Of a DNA stretch of 64,000 nt, positions 46,335 through 56,982 are shown one piece after another (the stretch's first letter is position 1; every line of letters starts with the position of its first letter). The notes under the pieces are model-generated. The model was not told the DNA's origin and did not search any database. It worked only from the letters and a program-made list of their open reading frames with translations. Origin of the DNA: Jacaranda mimosifolia (lineage: Eukaryota; Streptophyta; Magnoliopsida; Lamiales; Bignoniaceae); assembly GCA_018894105.1 (NCBI GenBank), contig CM032128.1, positions 11,761,001-11,825,000 of the forward strand, read 5' to 3'. The translations under genes were made by a program, and so were the position numbers.

Positions 46335-46684
46335 AATAACAATTCTTATCCCATTTGTTATGTTGTGGTTGCTATGGAGACTCGGGAAACTTAGGAATGA
46401 TTTTTAACTTTGTTAAGGCATGACTTAAAACATTAAGAGAGACTATGAGTGGACCTTTATATCAAATAAACAAAAGAGTCTTGTTCCTATCCTTGAAACA
46501 GTTTTTCCAAATAACAATTCTTATCCCATTTGTTATGTTGTGGTTGCTATGGAGACTCGGGAAACTTAGGAATGATTTTTAACTTTGTTAAGGCGTGACT
46601 TAAAACATTAAGAGAGACTATGAGTGGACCTTTATATCAAATAAACAAAAGAGTCTTGTTCCTATCCTTGAAACAGTTTTTCCA
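46335..46684 (+). repeat. 175-bp tandem duplication in the MULE transposase
   Basis: Units 46335-46509 and 46510-46684 are nearly identical (gcatgac versus gcgtgac). 175 is not a multiple of 3, so the duplication also shifts the frame. Confidence 0.9.
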
Positions 46685-47053
46685 AATTTTCATAATAACT
46701 TTTTTGTAAGGCATTTACATGGAAACATGAAAAGGTCTGGGATTAGGGACTTTCATTCAAAGAAACTTTGTGGAAAGCTACTAGAGCTAGCAATGTTGCT
46801 GAGTTTGATGTAAGGAATTGTGCAAGATATATGTCAAAGCAGGTGAATGGTTTAATGATAAGCCACCTAGCTAGTGGAGTAGGTCAAATTTCAATAGCTA
46901 TCCTAAGTGTGACATTTTGCTCAATAATCTCTGTGAGTAATCCAACATTCTTGAGGCAAAAGGGAAAAGCAAATACTTACAATGTTGGAATGCATTAGAG
47001 GATTCTTAATGACTAGGTTGCAGCATAACAGGGACAAAGCTAATAGGATATGG

Positions 47054-47211
47054 TGAGGTAAGTTGTGCCCAAAGGTGAAGAAAATATTACAAAGAAATGT
47101 TGATGCCTGAGGTAAGTTGTGCCCAAAGGTGAAGAAAATATTACAAAGAAATGTTGATGCCTGAGGTAAGTTGTGCCCAAAGGTGAAGAAAATATTACAA
47201 AGAAATGTTGA
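47054..47211 (+). repeat. 54-bp unit repeated three times in the MULE transposase
   Basis: Starts 'tgaggtaagttgtgccc' at 47054, 47108 and 47162. The unit is 18 codons, so the frame is kept, but each unit begins with TGA in that frame. Confidence 0.92.
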
Positions 47212-47774
47212 TAAGGCATCTAATTTCATCACATTGAAGTTAAATAACATTCACTACATAATATCTTGCTTTGATGGCCCAAGGTGTGTTGTTGACCTTG
47301 GGAAACACACATGTTGTGTAGAAAATAGGTATTGTCTAGCATTCCTTGCAAACATGCAATGAGTGCTATAAATTGTAAAAATTTGAATACAGAAGTATTT
47401 TCCACCATTGCTATCGGGTCGAGATTTATCACAAGGTATATGAGCCTTGTATATACCCTGTGAATGGCCTTGAGAAAAGAAAAAAGATTGGCTTAGTTCC
47501 TCTAGGTCCCCCAAATATAGGTAAAAATACAGGTAGACCAGCAAGGGCAAGAAGACTTAAGCTTGATGAACCTACAAACAAACAGAAGAAAAAGGTCAAG
47601 GGAAAAAGGAAACAAGTGAAGATGAGAAGGTGACAAATTTATATTAAGTGTAAACATTGTGAAGACATTTGGCATAACAAGAAAGAATGTATAAAAAGAA
47701 AAGAATTAGAAGCACCTATGGATTAAGTGGATGAATCAGTTGGCTTGAAGCACGAAAGTGGTGATGAAGCATTT

Positions 47775-47884
47775 GGCTTGGAGGAACAGGTTGCTGCGGT
47801 AGAAGGCTTGGAGGAACAAGTTGATGCATCAGTTGGCTTGGAGGAACATGTTGATGTATTAGTTGGCTTGGAGGAAAAAAGTTT
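47775..47884 (+). repeat. 30-bp decapeptide repeat at the transposase C-terminus
   Basis: 'ggcttggaggaaca' recurs at 47775, 47805, 47835 and 47865 exactly 30 bases apart and would encode repeats of GLEEQVDASV type. The frame follows the zinc knuckle after a stop. Confidence 0.9.
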
Positions 47885-48249
47885 TGCTTAACTAAACTGA
47901 GGAGATGGAGCACACCGGGAGCAAATTAGCATAGAGGTCAGCAACTTGGAGGTAGCTAGATGCTTTGACTCCCAACCTAGTATACAGCTCAACTTGGACT
48001 CCCAACAAAACGATAGCCAAATGACTACATTTGTAAGTGCTCAAGATGGAAACCAAATAATTGTAAGTATTTCAACTCAATTTTTAGTTATACTTTTATT
48101 TTATGAATTAATTCACTTTATTATTAAAAATTTGTAGGCAACAAAGATATCTCGTGATTATATTAATCAAGTAAGCATTTGGGAAATATAGCTTCCATAT
48201 ATTATTAAGAAAAAACTAACTTTCTTTTTTTCATATAATTCAAACAAGT

Positions 48250-48880
48250 GAGAATTGTCCTTAATGAATCTCCAACTGCTGCACTAGTAAATTCTCCATA
48301 TGATCTCTTATGTTAATTTTTGTATTATCTCTTAAACTTGTTTCATGACATTTTGTACATTAGAAAGAGTTTAAGGAAGAAAGCACCTCCTCCAGCACCT
48401 CCTAAAGCAACCAAGAGAGTTCATGAGTTTGTAGAAGCAGTAAGTAATATGTTGTGTTAAATTTACAACATATATTTGGTTTAGAACTTAATCATTTATT
48501 AGGTTTATAAAATGTTGTAGGTAAGAACAAGCCCAAGGAAAAAGGCACATCCTCCAGCACCACCTAAAGCAACCATGGAGAAGATCTTGCCTGTAAGATC
48601 ATTCTTTTACCTTGTTTGTGGATCATTTTTTGGCCTTGAAGTTTACTTTAAATTATTCTATTTTTGCAGCCAAGAAAAAAAGAAAAAAGAAAAAAAAAAC
48701 AACTCCAAGTTGTAGTGATATGGATAACATGTTCAGCTTCAATAACACAAGAGTTGGAGTGAAGATTAGAGAATTGGTGCCATTTGGACCAAGTTTTTCA
48801 AGGGTTGAAGTGTCAGTAACAATAGAAAAGATGGCACCACTTCAACATAATTTAAAATAATTGACAAGGATGGCAAGAAA
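48250..48880 (+). pseudogene. possible 3' exons of the MULE gene
   Basis: Two similar exon-like pieces, about 48365-48440 and 48525-48598, encode 'RKKAPPPAPPKATKRVHE' and 'RKKAHPPAPPKATMEK', each bordered by AG and GT. A third piece (48670-48857) gives a Lys run and 'MDNMFSFNNTRVGV'. A basic Pro/Ala-rich tail is usual for MURA-like proteins, so I assign these to it tentatively. Confidence 0.45.
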
Positions 48881-49599
48881 TATGTCACATAAAGAAGTCT
48901 AGAACTTGCATATAACTCATGGAAAGATGGTTTAATAAAGGCTAGAATAGAACAAGAGAAAGTAAGAAAAGAGAAGGCAACAACACCGCCTATAGGAGAA
49001 CAGAGCAAGGGCAAGAATTGAATCTGCCAAACTTTTGTAAAACTTTCTATCTTGAGAAAATGTATATCCCTAACTTCAAGAATTGAACTGACTTTTTAAG
49101 TGGATTGTTGTATATGAGATGCTATATTTCTAGATATCAAACTTATTGCTTTATATTGACATTATATTTTTAGTTTTCAAGATTTTATTGGAAGTGAATT
49201 TCTATGATATGATGAAGTTTGAGTTATGATAATATTTCAGCTATTTTAAGCAACTTGAAGCAGACTTCATTTGTTCAAATTGTATGTCTTCAAGTTTTCA
49301 GAAATAGTGTAACCCAATATCCAAAAAACATTTAATAGCACAATCTCAAAACCTATAAGTTTAGAAATTTAACTTACACTTAGAACATTAAACTAAAGAA
49401 CCAAGCTGATAGAACATTATACTTAGACTTATAGCATTTACTTATAATTGGAACATATAATCAAACTAGATATAACTTAGATTTAACTAACCTTACATTT
49501 AACTTAATATAGTAAATTAAAAAAGAAATCCACACTAAGCAAACTTTCCCCTAATACAACCTCACTGAAAAATTAAGATATGAAGTTCACAACTTCATC
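48881..49599. other. MULE interior, nothing recognised
   Basis: AT-rich sequence between the convergent transposase and GRF reading frames; presumably it holds both 3' UTRs. Confidence 0.4.
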
Positions 49600-49905
49600 T
49601 CATTCAAATCTAAAAAGAAATATATACAACCATGACACGATAATAACATAAATCGACACCTTCATCCTCCATTGCAGCTTGGACACTTCATCTTCCAGTA
49701 TTTTCAGCTTCCAATAGAGCTCTGGTATCACCTCCACAGCCCTTCTGCACATTTGTGGATCTTCCCAAATAAAAAAATCACACCCCCCTACACTTGAATC
49801 CATGCAGTTGTTGAATCTTCTCCTAGAGTTTAAATCGGTCCATGAAGTCCTCAAATAAGCCTTCTTCCCATGATAACAAAAAACATCTCCAGTCAGGCGA
49901 CTGGC
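49600..49905 (-). pseudogene. GRF zinc finger plus transmembrane ORF in the MULE
   Basis: The minus-strand frame is open for 102 codons from 49905 after an in-frame TGA. It reads 'CYHGKKAYLRTSWTDLNS', 'RRRFNNCMDSSVGG' and 'CDFFIWEDPQMCRRA', a GRF zinc finger (CxC/HG, R-R-F-x2-C, C-x-FF-x-W-x-D). A coiled segment ('LYWKLKILEDEVSKLQWR') and a C-terminal membrane helix ('VSIYVIIVSWLYIFLF') follow, up to a stop at 49600. No ATG precedes the finger; the first Met-like codon used by a naive start (49854) would cut it. It runs towards the transposase from the right inverted repeat, the position of mudrB in maize MuDR, although mudrB is not known to me to carry a GRF finger. Confidence 0.78.
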
Positions 49906-50339
49906 TCAACTTGTTCAACTTAATTAAGACATTTTTTGCCTCTTAGAAAACTATTGTTCAATTCTCTCTATTTCCCCTATGTTTTGTTTGCCTTTATTCC
50001 CTTTTTTCCCTCTTATATTTGTTGATTTTCCCTCCAAAATGTATAAATAAATAGAGCCTCATCAATTTTTCCCACAAACTTACCTGCTAACAACCACGTA
50101 TATAACACGTGCATTTCCCATTAAGAATTTGATAGAGGGAGGTGGGACCAAATGTGAGAAAAAATTTAAACTGTGGAACTCAATATGATAATTCCAAAAT
50201 AAATGGAACTTGACTGGGATTAGCCTTAAGTTATGAGACCAAAAGTGCGATTTTTCATCATTCTAGTGGTAACATTATTGGATAGTATGTCCTCTATCAC
50301 TTATGTAAATGGTAGCACTTTTTGAATTCTATCTCTTAA

Positions 50340-51420
50340 AATTATTCGCATCCTCTTAAGCCCCTCGACTAGGCCTTATTGCTCAACTACCACCAAGATC
50401 TCCATTTGCAGTACATTGAGAGCAATATATCTTGTGAACCTTGAGAAGGGCCTCATGCCCTTAATATTCTCTGTTGTTGCCACCAATAGGCTCATGGTTC
50501 TCCATGGGAGCTATTATCCCTTCAATGCTAATGTACTTCTTAGCCTAAATTAAGATCTCTTCCATAGTAGATAGGGGCTTACTCGCTAAGATTCCCTGAA
50601 CTTCCTCTTTTTTAAGTTTTCCTTGTATGATATTAGGTAAGAGCTCTAGATTAAGGCAAAGAATTTCACTGCCTAGACAGAGCGATTAATATACTCTCGT
50701 AGGGCTTCCCCTACTGCTTTATGGTGAGTAAATAAGCAGCGATCCTAGGCTATTTCTGGTTGATAGACAAGTTATGCAAGAAGCACTATGTTAGCTAACT
50801 GCTTTAATCCAGTGATAGTTCAGCAGCTAATTCATTAAACCAAGTGATGGCACACTTCGTCAACTTTTTGCTAATTAGGTCATACTTCTCCATGTGCACC
50901 ATGAAGTTACCAAGGTGCTCTTGGGGATCATTGGTTCTACCGAAGTTTGAAAGATTAGCTCCCTTAAATCCATGGAGGAGTAACTCTACTAGGATAGTGG
51001 GACTGAATAGACTATGTCTAGAGCGTGCACTCTAAAACCACAAATGGAAGGCAGTCTCAGTGATAGTCGATTGTCACCAAGATGGTCAAGTGGATAGAAT
51101 GATTGGGCATCCATTTGCTGGAATAAGGAGGAGCAAACCCTGTCTCTCCTTCGGCCTTTGCTCTGTTCGCTCTGAAGATAAGGATGCCTCCTGGCTCAAG
51201 CGGGAGGATTAGGGAGGTTCCTGCAAATAATGCTCTACTGCGCTATTCCTCTCTTTGTTGCTCTTGTTGAGATGCTTCCACCAAGGCCATCAAATCTCCT
51301 ATGTGATCTGTAATATTGGTCCTCCAGGACGTGAGGCTTGTGGAATGTTCAAGAACCTAACGAGAGGGGGGCGCTCGTGCAATTGCCCAGCTGCGAGCTG
51401 AGGTAGCATCCCTCTTTAGT
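50340..51420 (-). pseudogene. Ty3/gypsy gag relic, minus strand
   Basis: Minus-strand frames give 'FSPTILVELLLHGFKGAN' and 'DPQEHLGNFMVHMEKYD' (51005-50880), then 'WFNELAAELSLD' and 'LLTIKQ' (near 50740), matching the core of the plant gypsy gag ('GTxDPxxHLxxF', 'WFxxL', 'TIKQ'). Many stops follow. The 5' LTR on this strand would lie to the right, which fits the sequence at 52285-57200. Confidence 0.75.
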
Positions 51421-51975
51421 TACATGTAGGTGTGGCAATGGGATGAGTATAGGATGGGTTTGTCAAAATCCAAGACCCCATTGAGATTTTTAAGGACTCA
51501 GGACTGCCCGCCACAAACTTGAATCTTAGCGGATTAAACCCCATCAGACCTGTTTTGTGTGTTTAAAAAAATAAAAAAATACTTTTTAGAAAATAATATC
51601 ACCATAACTTTCTAAATTAGAAAAGTAATATTATTAACAAAAAATTAATTATTTAAATATTTATATATGCTTGTTTTTGCTCTTGAAAAATTATAAATTG
51701 TAAAATTATTGCTACTTAGATATGCATATTCAATAATAAGCATAAACTATTTGTGATGACAATATCATTATTTTTATATAAAATATGTATGTAATATGCA
51801 CATTTTTCAAGTATATATATGAATACATATCATATTAATATACCCATAATAAATAAAATTAATATATATAATATTCTAATAGGGTGGGTTCGGGGTGGGT
51901 CTGAATTTGAAAATCAAAATCTGAGACCCACCACAACACCATTTATACTTTTGAAACATGTGCCATGCGAGGCAG
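51421..51975. mobile_element. possible hAT MITE remnant
   Basis: Starts TAGGTGTGGCAATGGGATG and has 'ggggtgggtctgaat' with 'tctgagacccaccac' on the right, the vocabulary of plant hAT MITEs with a GGGTGGCAATGGG-type terminus. The right terminus is missing. Confidence 0.4.
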
Positions 51976-52284
51976 GATAATTGTACGACCACTATAAAAT
52001 GAGATTAAAAGGTCAAATGGTTGAAATAATAATTTGTGAAATGGTAGATGGAATGGATCGGAGTTTCTAAAAAATTGTTGTACAAAACTTTATCTTGAAA
52101 GTTTAGGAAGGACATCTCGTTTGACATTCATGGAGGATAAGCACAATAATTAACACACAATTAATTAGGACGATCAAAATCATACCTCAGGAAGTAATAG
52201 AATTATCAATAATCCACGCTGGATTTAGCTTGGTTACTAGCATTCTAGTCCTGTATTCCACAAACTATCATTTTTCCCTTTTTT

Positions 52285-52757
52285 TGGCCCCCTCAATTAA
52301 AGTTTTCTCACTATTTTATATTACTAGCAGAGAAATCTATTTACCATACTCCAAGACCTTGGGTTCCAAGGTGATTACCCAAAAAAAGTATATTCCATAA
52401 AGATTCTGAGAGAGCTCTTGAGAATTTTGAATTTCTCGTATTATTTCTTTAAAACCATAACCCTTATTTATAGGGATGTGATGAGGTTCACAAAGAAGCC
52501 ATTCACATTTTCTTAATGGGGAAGCTACCCTTTGGCTTCATCTAAAAGCCAATCCCCTTAATAAGGAAGATACCCTTTAATTTTACTAAAAGATCTTCTT
52601 AACGAGAAATATGCCCTTTAGCTTTTCCAAAAGCTAGTCAAAAGCTTTCTTAACGAGGAAGACACCTTTTGGTTTTATCCAAAAGCCAAGCAAAAGCTTT
52701 CTTATCAAGGAAGATACTTTTTTGCTTTATCTAAAAGCAAGGCAAAAGCTTTGGCTT
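52285..52757 (-). mobile_element. probable gypsy LTR, right-hand part of a minus-strand element
   Basis: On the minus strand 'ccctataaataaggg' near 52460 is a strong TATA, followed by leader-like sequence and, near 52262-52280, 'agtttgtggaata', which weakly recalls the TGGCGCC..TTTGTGGGAA primer-binding region. Upstream on that strand, 52500-52757 has about five copies of a ~56-bp unit containing 'aagctttcttaacgagg'. The hAT at 52758 cuts it. Similar 'agcttcctcttagc' words return at 57010-57100. Confidence 0.45.
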
Positions 52758-55700
52758 CAATGACAGAGGTAGGGGGGCTGGCAAGGGCAACCACCCCCCT
52801 CAAAATATTAAAAGCTAATTTTTTATATTGTAAATTTTAAAAATATATAATTTTGCCACCCTCAATTATGAATTAGCCCCCTTTGTTATTAAAATTTTTC
52901 CTTTGGCCCCATTGTACTTTTTGTACTTTCAAAAGTCAAATAAAACAAAATTTTCCTTTTCCCACTTCTCACTCTTTCCCGGTTGAACTCCATCCTCCTC
53001 CCTCTCTTTTTCTTTTTCTTCACTTTTCCAATTTCACAAGCTAAATATGCCCTAAAGGTTCCAATCAAAAAAAATCCAAAAGGTAATTGGTAAAACCCAA
53101 AAGGTAGTGTATACGAACCTTAAAAATGTTGTTTTTGTTGTTAGTTTTTTATAAATCAATAGATTATTTTAGTTAAGAATCATTTATAATTTATTTATTT
53201 TGCTATTTTCTTTTTTGTAGACTATACACATGAAATTCTCTTTATTGATTATTGAAGATTAAGAACACTGCCTCATTGACTTGGAGTATTTGTTAGTAAA
53301 GGTAATTGTATTAAGCTCTCTACTTTTTTCTTTTTCTTCTTCTTCTTCTTTTTTTTTTAATTTATTTGCTTGCCTTTTGTTGGTTATTTGTTCACAATAT
53401 GCTTGATATTTTATCACCCATATTTTAGCTCAATGGTGATTTCAAAGTAAAAATTTTAATTATTCTTATTTTATAAGTGAATTTAAATTAATAAATACAT
53501 AGATGTTGCTACATTGGTATTATCTTTCTTTTAATATTTGTGGGGGAGGGGGGGGAGAAATGGATGTCAATAGCATGATTTCATTTATTTATTTAGTTTT
53601 ATGATTTTGTAAATTTATATTCACTTTATGTTAGAATTCACTAATGTAGTTTACATAATTTATTGACAAATTTCCTTGTTACTAATTGCAAATTTTCATA
53701 TAGGGTCATTGTGAGTACCAAAAAAATTGATTCTTATTTCAAGAAACGCTGTCTTCAAGAAAGCGTTAGCGCTTCTACTCATGAGACTTCAACAAAAATT
53801 ATTTCTGGAGTTCCCAATCTTCTAGAAAATGAATCTTCTATTCCAAAGTCTTCTCCAAAAAAAAGTTCAAAAAATTGCCCAAGATGCTAATACTCCTCAT
53901 ATTGAACGTGATCCTACATTACATAAGTCCATATGGGATTATCTGGCAGATAAAAGGGATGAAATTAGATATGCTTATCTAATTGACGGCCCTTATCAAT
54001 GCATTCTAGAAAAGTCACCAAAATATGTCGATAAACATGGTAGGAGGTTTTTACCTGCTTGGTTCAAGATATTTCCTAATTGGATAGAATACTCTCCTTC
54101 AAAGAATGCTTTATATTTCTTTCCATGTTTTCTTTATTTATCCTTGATGGATTTCAATCATGGAAAAAGGTGAATGATGGGAAAAATTGTTCTTTTTTAG
54201 TCCATGAAAGAAATAGCCCTAATTCATCACATAATAGGGCAGTAAAGTATTATCATGATCTGATGAATTTATTGCAACACATTGATAATATTATAGACAA
54301 ACAATCTTCAGAGTTGGCTACAAAGAATCGTTTAAGACTCAAGGTTTCTATGGATGTAGCAAAATTACGTGCATTTCAAGGTATAGCCTTTAGAGGCCGT
54401 AATGAATGCCCAAACTCGCATAATCGTGGAAATTTCATAGAAATCATAAAACACACAACTTCTTTCATTGATGAGGTGAGCTTGACTGTCTTGGAAAATG
54501 CTTCTTATACTTCTTCTCAAATTCAAAAGGAGATCTTATCACTTTATGCGAGTAGAATTCAAAGATTCATACGGGAAGAAATTGGTGATGCAAAGTATTA
54601 TATTATCATAGATGAATCTCGAGATGAGTCAAAAAGGGAACAAATGGCCATTGTTTTAAGGTTTGTTGACAAAGAAGGATATACTCGGGAAAAGTTCTTT
54701 GATATAACTCATGTGGAAGAGACTAAAGCTTCTACTTTGAAAAACGAGACGTCTAGTGTTCTTTCTCACAATAATCTTGTCATACAAAATATACGAGGTC
54801 AAGGGTATGATGGTGTTAGTAATATGCGAGGAGAGTGGAATGGTCTACAAGCTCTTTTTCTGAATGAGTGCCCCATATGCATATTATGTTCATTGTTTTG
54901 CTCATCGATTGCAATTAATATTAGTGGCAACAGCTCAAAATGTTATATCTATTGAGAATTTCTTTTCCCACATGGCCGTAACTGTGAATTTGTTGTATTC
55001 TTCTTCTAAATGTCATGATCATTTGAAAATTGCCCATGCTCTCAAGGTTGCTGAGTTGACTTCTAATAGTGAGCTTGAAACTGGAAGAGGAAAAAATCAA
55101 TTTGGGACTGTGTCACGTCCAGGAGATACACGATGGGTCTCACATTTAAGGTCTCTTCGTAGCTTACTTAATATGTTTGATCCTATTCTTCATGTTTTAA
55201 GTGAGATCATAAATGACAAAATGGGTTTATCTCCTAGAGCGGCAGCAGATAGAGCTTATGACATAATGAAATCATTTGAATTTGTGTTTATCTTGCATTT
55301 CATGATTGAGTTATTGGAAATCACAGATGATCTTTGTAGAATTTTACAATGCAAGTTTCAAGATATTCTAAACGAAATGGACGCAGTTGCTAACACAAAG
55401 GAACTTATTCAGAAATTCAAGGAGAAGAGATGGGATGAGTTATTTGATAAAGTGAATATTTTCTATGAGAAACAAGAGATAGATATTCCCAATATGAATG
55501 CTCCTCGTCGATCAGGTAAAGGTCGAACACATAAAGATAATCCTATTACCTTGGAGCATCATTATCGAATTGATATATTCACTAGTACCATAGAGTACTC
55601 TTTCTTACAACAGATGAATTATCGATTTGATAACAATGCGGTAGAATTGCTTAGACTCAACTCAGCTTTAGATCCAAGAGATAGATATAAATCGTTCAAT

Positions 55701-56507
55701 ATTAAGAATATTTGCGAACTTGTTGAGAAGTTCTACCCCAATGATTTTTCTAATCAAGAGAAATTGCATATAAAGTATCAATTGGAGCTCTTTGCACTTG
55801 ATGTTCGATGCAATGTCCATTTCCAAAATATGTCAACATTTTCAAAGTTATGCCAATTATTGTCAAAGACAAGAAAGGGGATGAATTATTATCTTGTGGA
55901 TAGATTGGTTAGACTTATTTTGACTCTTCCAATTTCCACTGCAACAACAGAGCGCGCTTTTTCATGTATGAAAATTGTGAAGACGAGATTGTAGAATAAA
56001 ATGGAAGATGAATTTTTGACAAGTTCATTACTATTGTATATTGAGAAAGAAATTGCTCAAACTTTCAATTTAGACTCAATCATTGATGAGTTCAATGTAA
56101 TGAAGAAACGTAGAGCTCAATTTAGGATGCCTAACTTGAACAAATAGGCTAGCAAATATGCATCAATATTTTGTATATTTTTTAACCTTTTCTTTTATTT
56201 TTTTTTTTTTGGGAAACTTGGTGGATTTTGTAGTTAATGGTATTCTATCAACTTTTTTTAAATATTAATATGTCATGTACCAATAATTAGTTACTTACTT
56301 AGTTTACTCTAAATTTCCTAATTTTATTGTTGGGTTGTGATCACTTAATATTATTTTTTTGTCTTCGTATTTATTTTTGTATCGAAATTTTTTGAAACTA
56401 CTAGTTTTGAATGATTAGTATATATGTGAAATTAAAAAAATATATTATATTTTAGGAAAAATTCAAAATTTTGCCCCCCATGACGAAAAACTCTAGCTCC
56501 GTCCCTG
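52758..56507 (+). mobile_element. hAT transposon with TTF-type zinc finger, 3.75 kb
   Basis: The ends CAATGACAGAGGTAGGGGGG and, inverted, CAGGGACGGAGCTAGAG are flanked by TTGGCTT (52751-52757) and TTGGCTTT (56508-56515), an 8-bp hAT duplication with one ambiguous base. It carries one long, nearly complete transposase reading frame. Confidence 0.88.
53700..56147 (+). pseudogene. hAT transposase (TTF zinc finger/DUF4371 type), three frameshifts and one stop
   Basis: 'KKIDSYFKKR' near 53724 is the usual N-terminus of this family. A TTF-type zinc finger follows ('KHGRRFLPAWFKIF', 'NWIEYSPSKNALYFFPCF', 54030-54135). DUF4371 comes next ('FQGIAFRGRNE', 'YYIIIDESRDESKREQMA', 'IRGQGYDGVSNMRGEWNG'), with the core Asp of 'IIDES' kept. 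Then come 'YVHCFAHRLQLILVA', 'TRWVSHLRSLRSLL' and the hAT dimerisation end ('LPISTATTERAFSCMKIV'). The breaks are small: frame changes near 53876, 54165 and 54890, mostly at homopolymers, and TAG at 55992-55994. The last 50 codons run to 'RAQFRMPNLNK' and TAG 56147. Around 800 residues in all. Confidence 0.92.
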
Positions 56508-56509
56508 TT

Positions 56510-56982
56510 GGCTTTGTTTGTTTATATCATGCTAGACCAATTTTGTTTTGCCAAACATACATCTATTTTTTCTCCAAAATACCAAAATGAGTTTTCTCAA
56601 AATACCCTTTCATATCCTTCATTATCTCCAAAACTTCTACATTTTCCCATATATCTATATATATATATATACATACATATATATCATAAATATTTTATTG
56701 TTATCCTTATAATTAAAAAAAAATCACTCAATTCCATTTTCATCCCAAAAATTCAATTAAAAAATATTGATTTAACTGTTAGAATAAAAAATATCTTCCC
56801 CCAAAACATAAACAAACATACCAAAACTTCCCATAAGAAATTTCTAACTATTGCCCAAAATATAACCAAACATCCATTACATTCCCCAATATAAATTTCA
56901 CATTCCCTAACCCAACTCTCAAATTCCATTCTCCCAAAATACATAATACAAAACGTACAAAACATAACCAAACACTATCTTT
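56510..56982. mobile_element. MITE remnant split by the hAT element
   Basis: 'ggctttgtttg' at 56510 and, inverted, 'agtgtttggttatg' at its right end form a short terminal repeat. The left few bases are also present before the hAT because of its target duplication. AT-rich, no ORF apart from chance frames. Confidence 0.45.

Larger units (their letters stand above)
44987..47725 (+). pseudogene. MURA-type transposase, decayed
   Basis: The N-terminal part reads 'IIHHGGIFSNPIKRKVQA' (44995), followed by an acidic segment (45310-45530). The MuDR DNA-binding domain follows: 'FSTKQEFKIVVHS' (45683), 'LKITKNDKRRIYAKC' and 'EGCEWRVHALD'. The MULE core appears as 'FYVCFKGLKNGFRFRCRQ'-like sequence with 'IIGVDGSHLKRH' at 46258 (first catalytic Asp in 'GVDG' kept) and 'LLTAVGIDLNNNSYPICY'. 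The C-terminal SWIM/zinc-knuckle region has 'LGPPNIGKNTGRPARARR' and a CCHC knuckle, 'CKHCEDIWHNKKEC', at 47653-47694. Many stops, a 175-bp internal duplication and a 54-bp triplication break it. In life this enzyme cuts and joins MULE ends. Confidence 0.88.
43875..50257 (+). mobile_element. MuDR-type Mutator-like element, 6.4 kb
   Basis: Long terminal inverted repeats of about 200 bp: 43875-44071 and 50060-50257, with shared words 'aaaaatc.cacttt', 'tctcataactta' and 'agcaggtaagttt'. Outside stand TCATTTAG and TCATTCTAG, a nearly perfect 9-bp target duplication. Inside are a plus-strand MURA-type transposase and, near the right end on the minus strand, a GRF zinc-finger ORF. Both are decayed. 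Confidence 0.88.

Noticed and set aside
46921..47250. Minus-strand frame with an 18-residue repeat
   Set aside because: It is the reverse of the 54-bp triplication in the MULE transposase; the plus strand has the conserved protein.
47716..47913. Minus-strand Pro/Gln-rich repeat protein
   Set aside because: Antisense reading of the 30-bp decapeptide repeat of the MULE gene.
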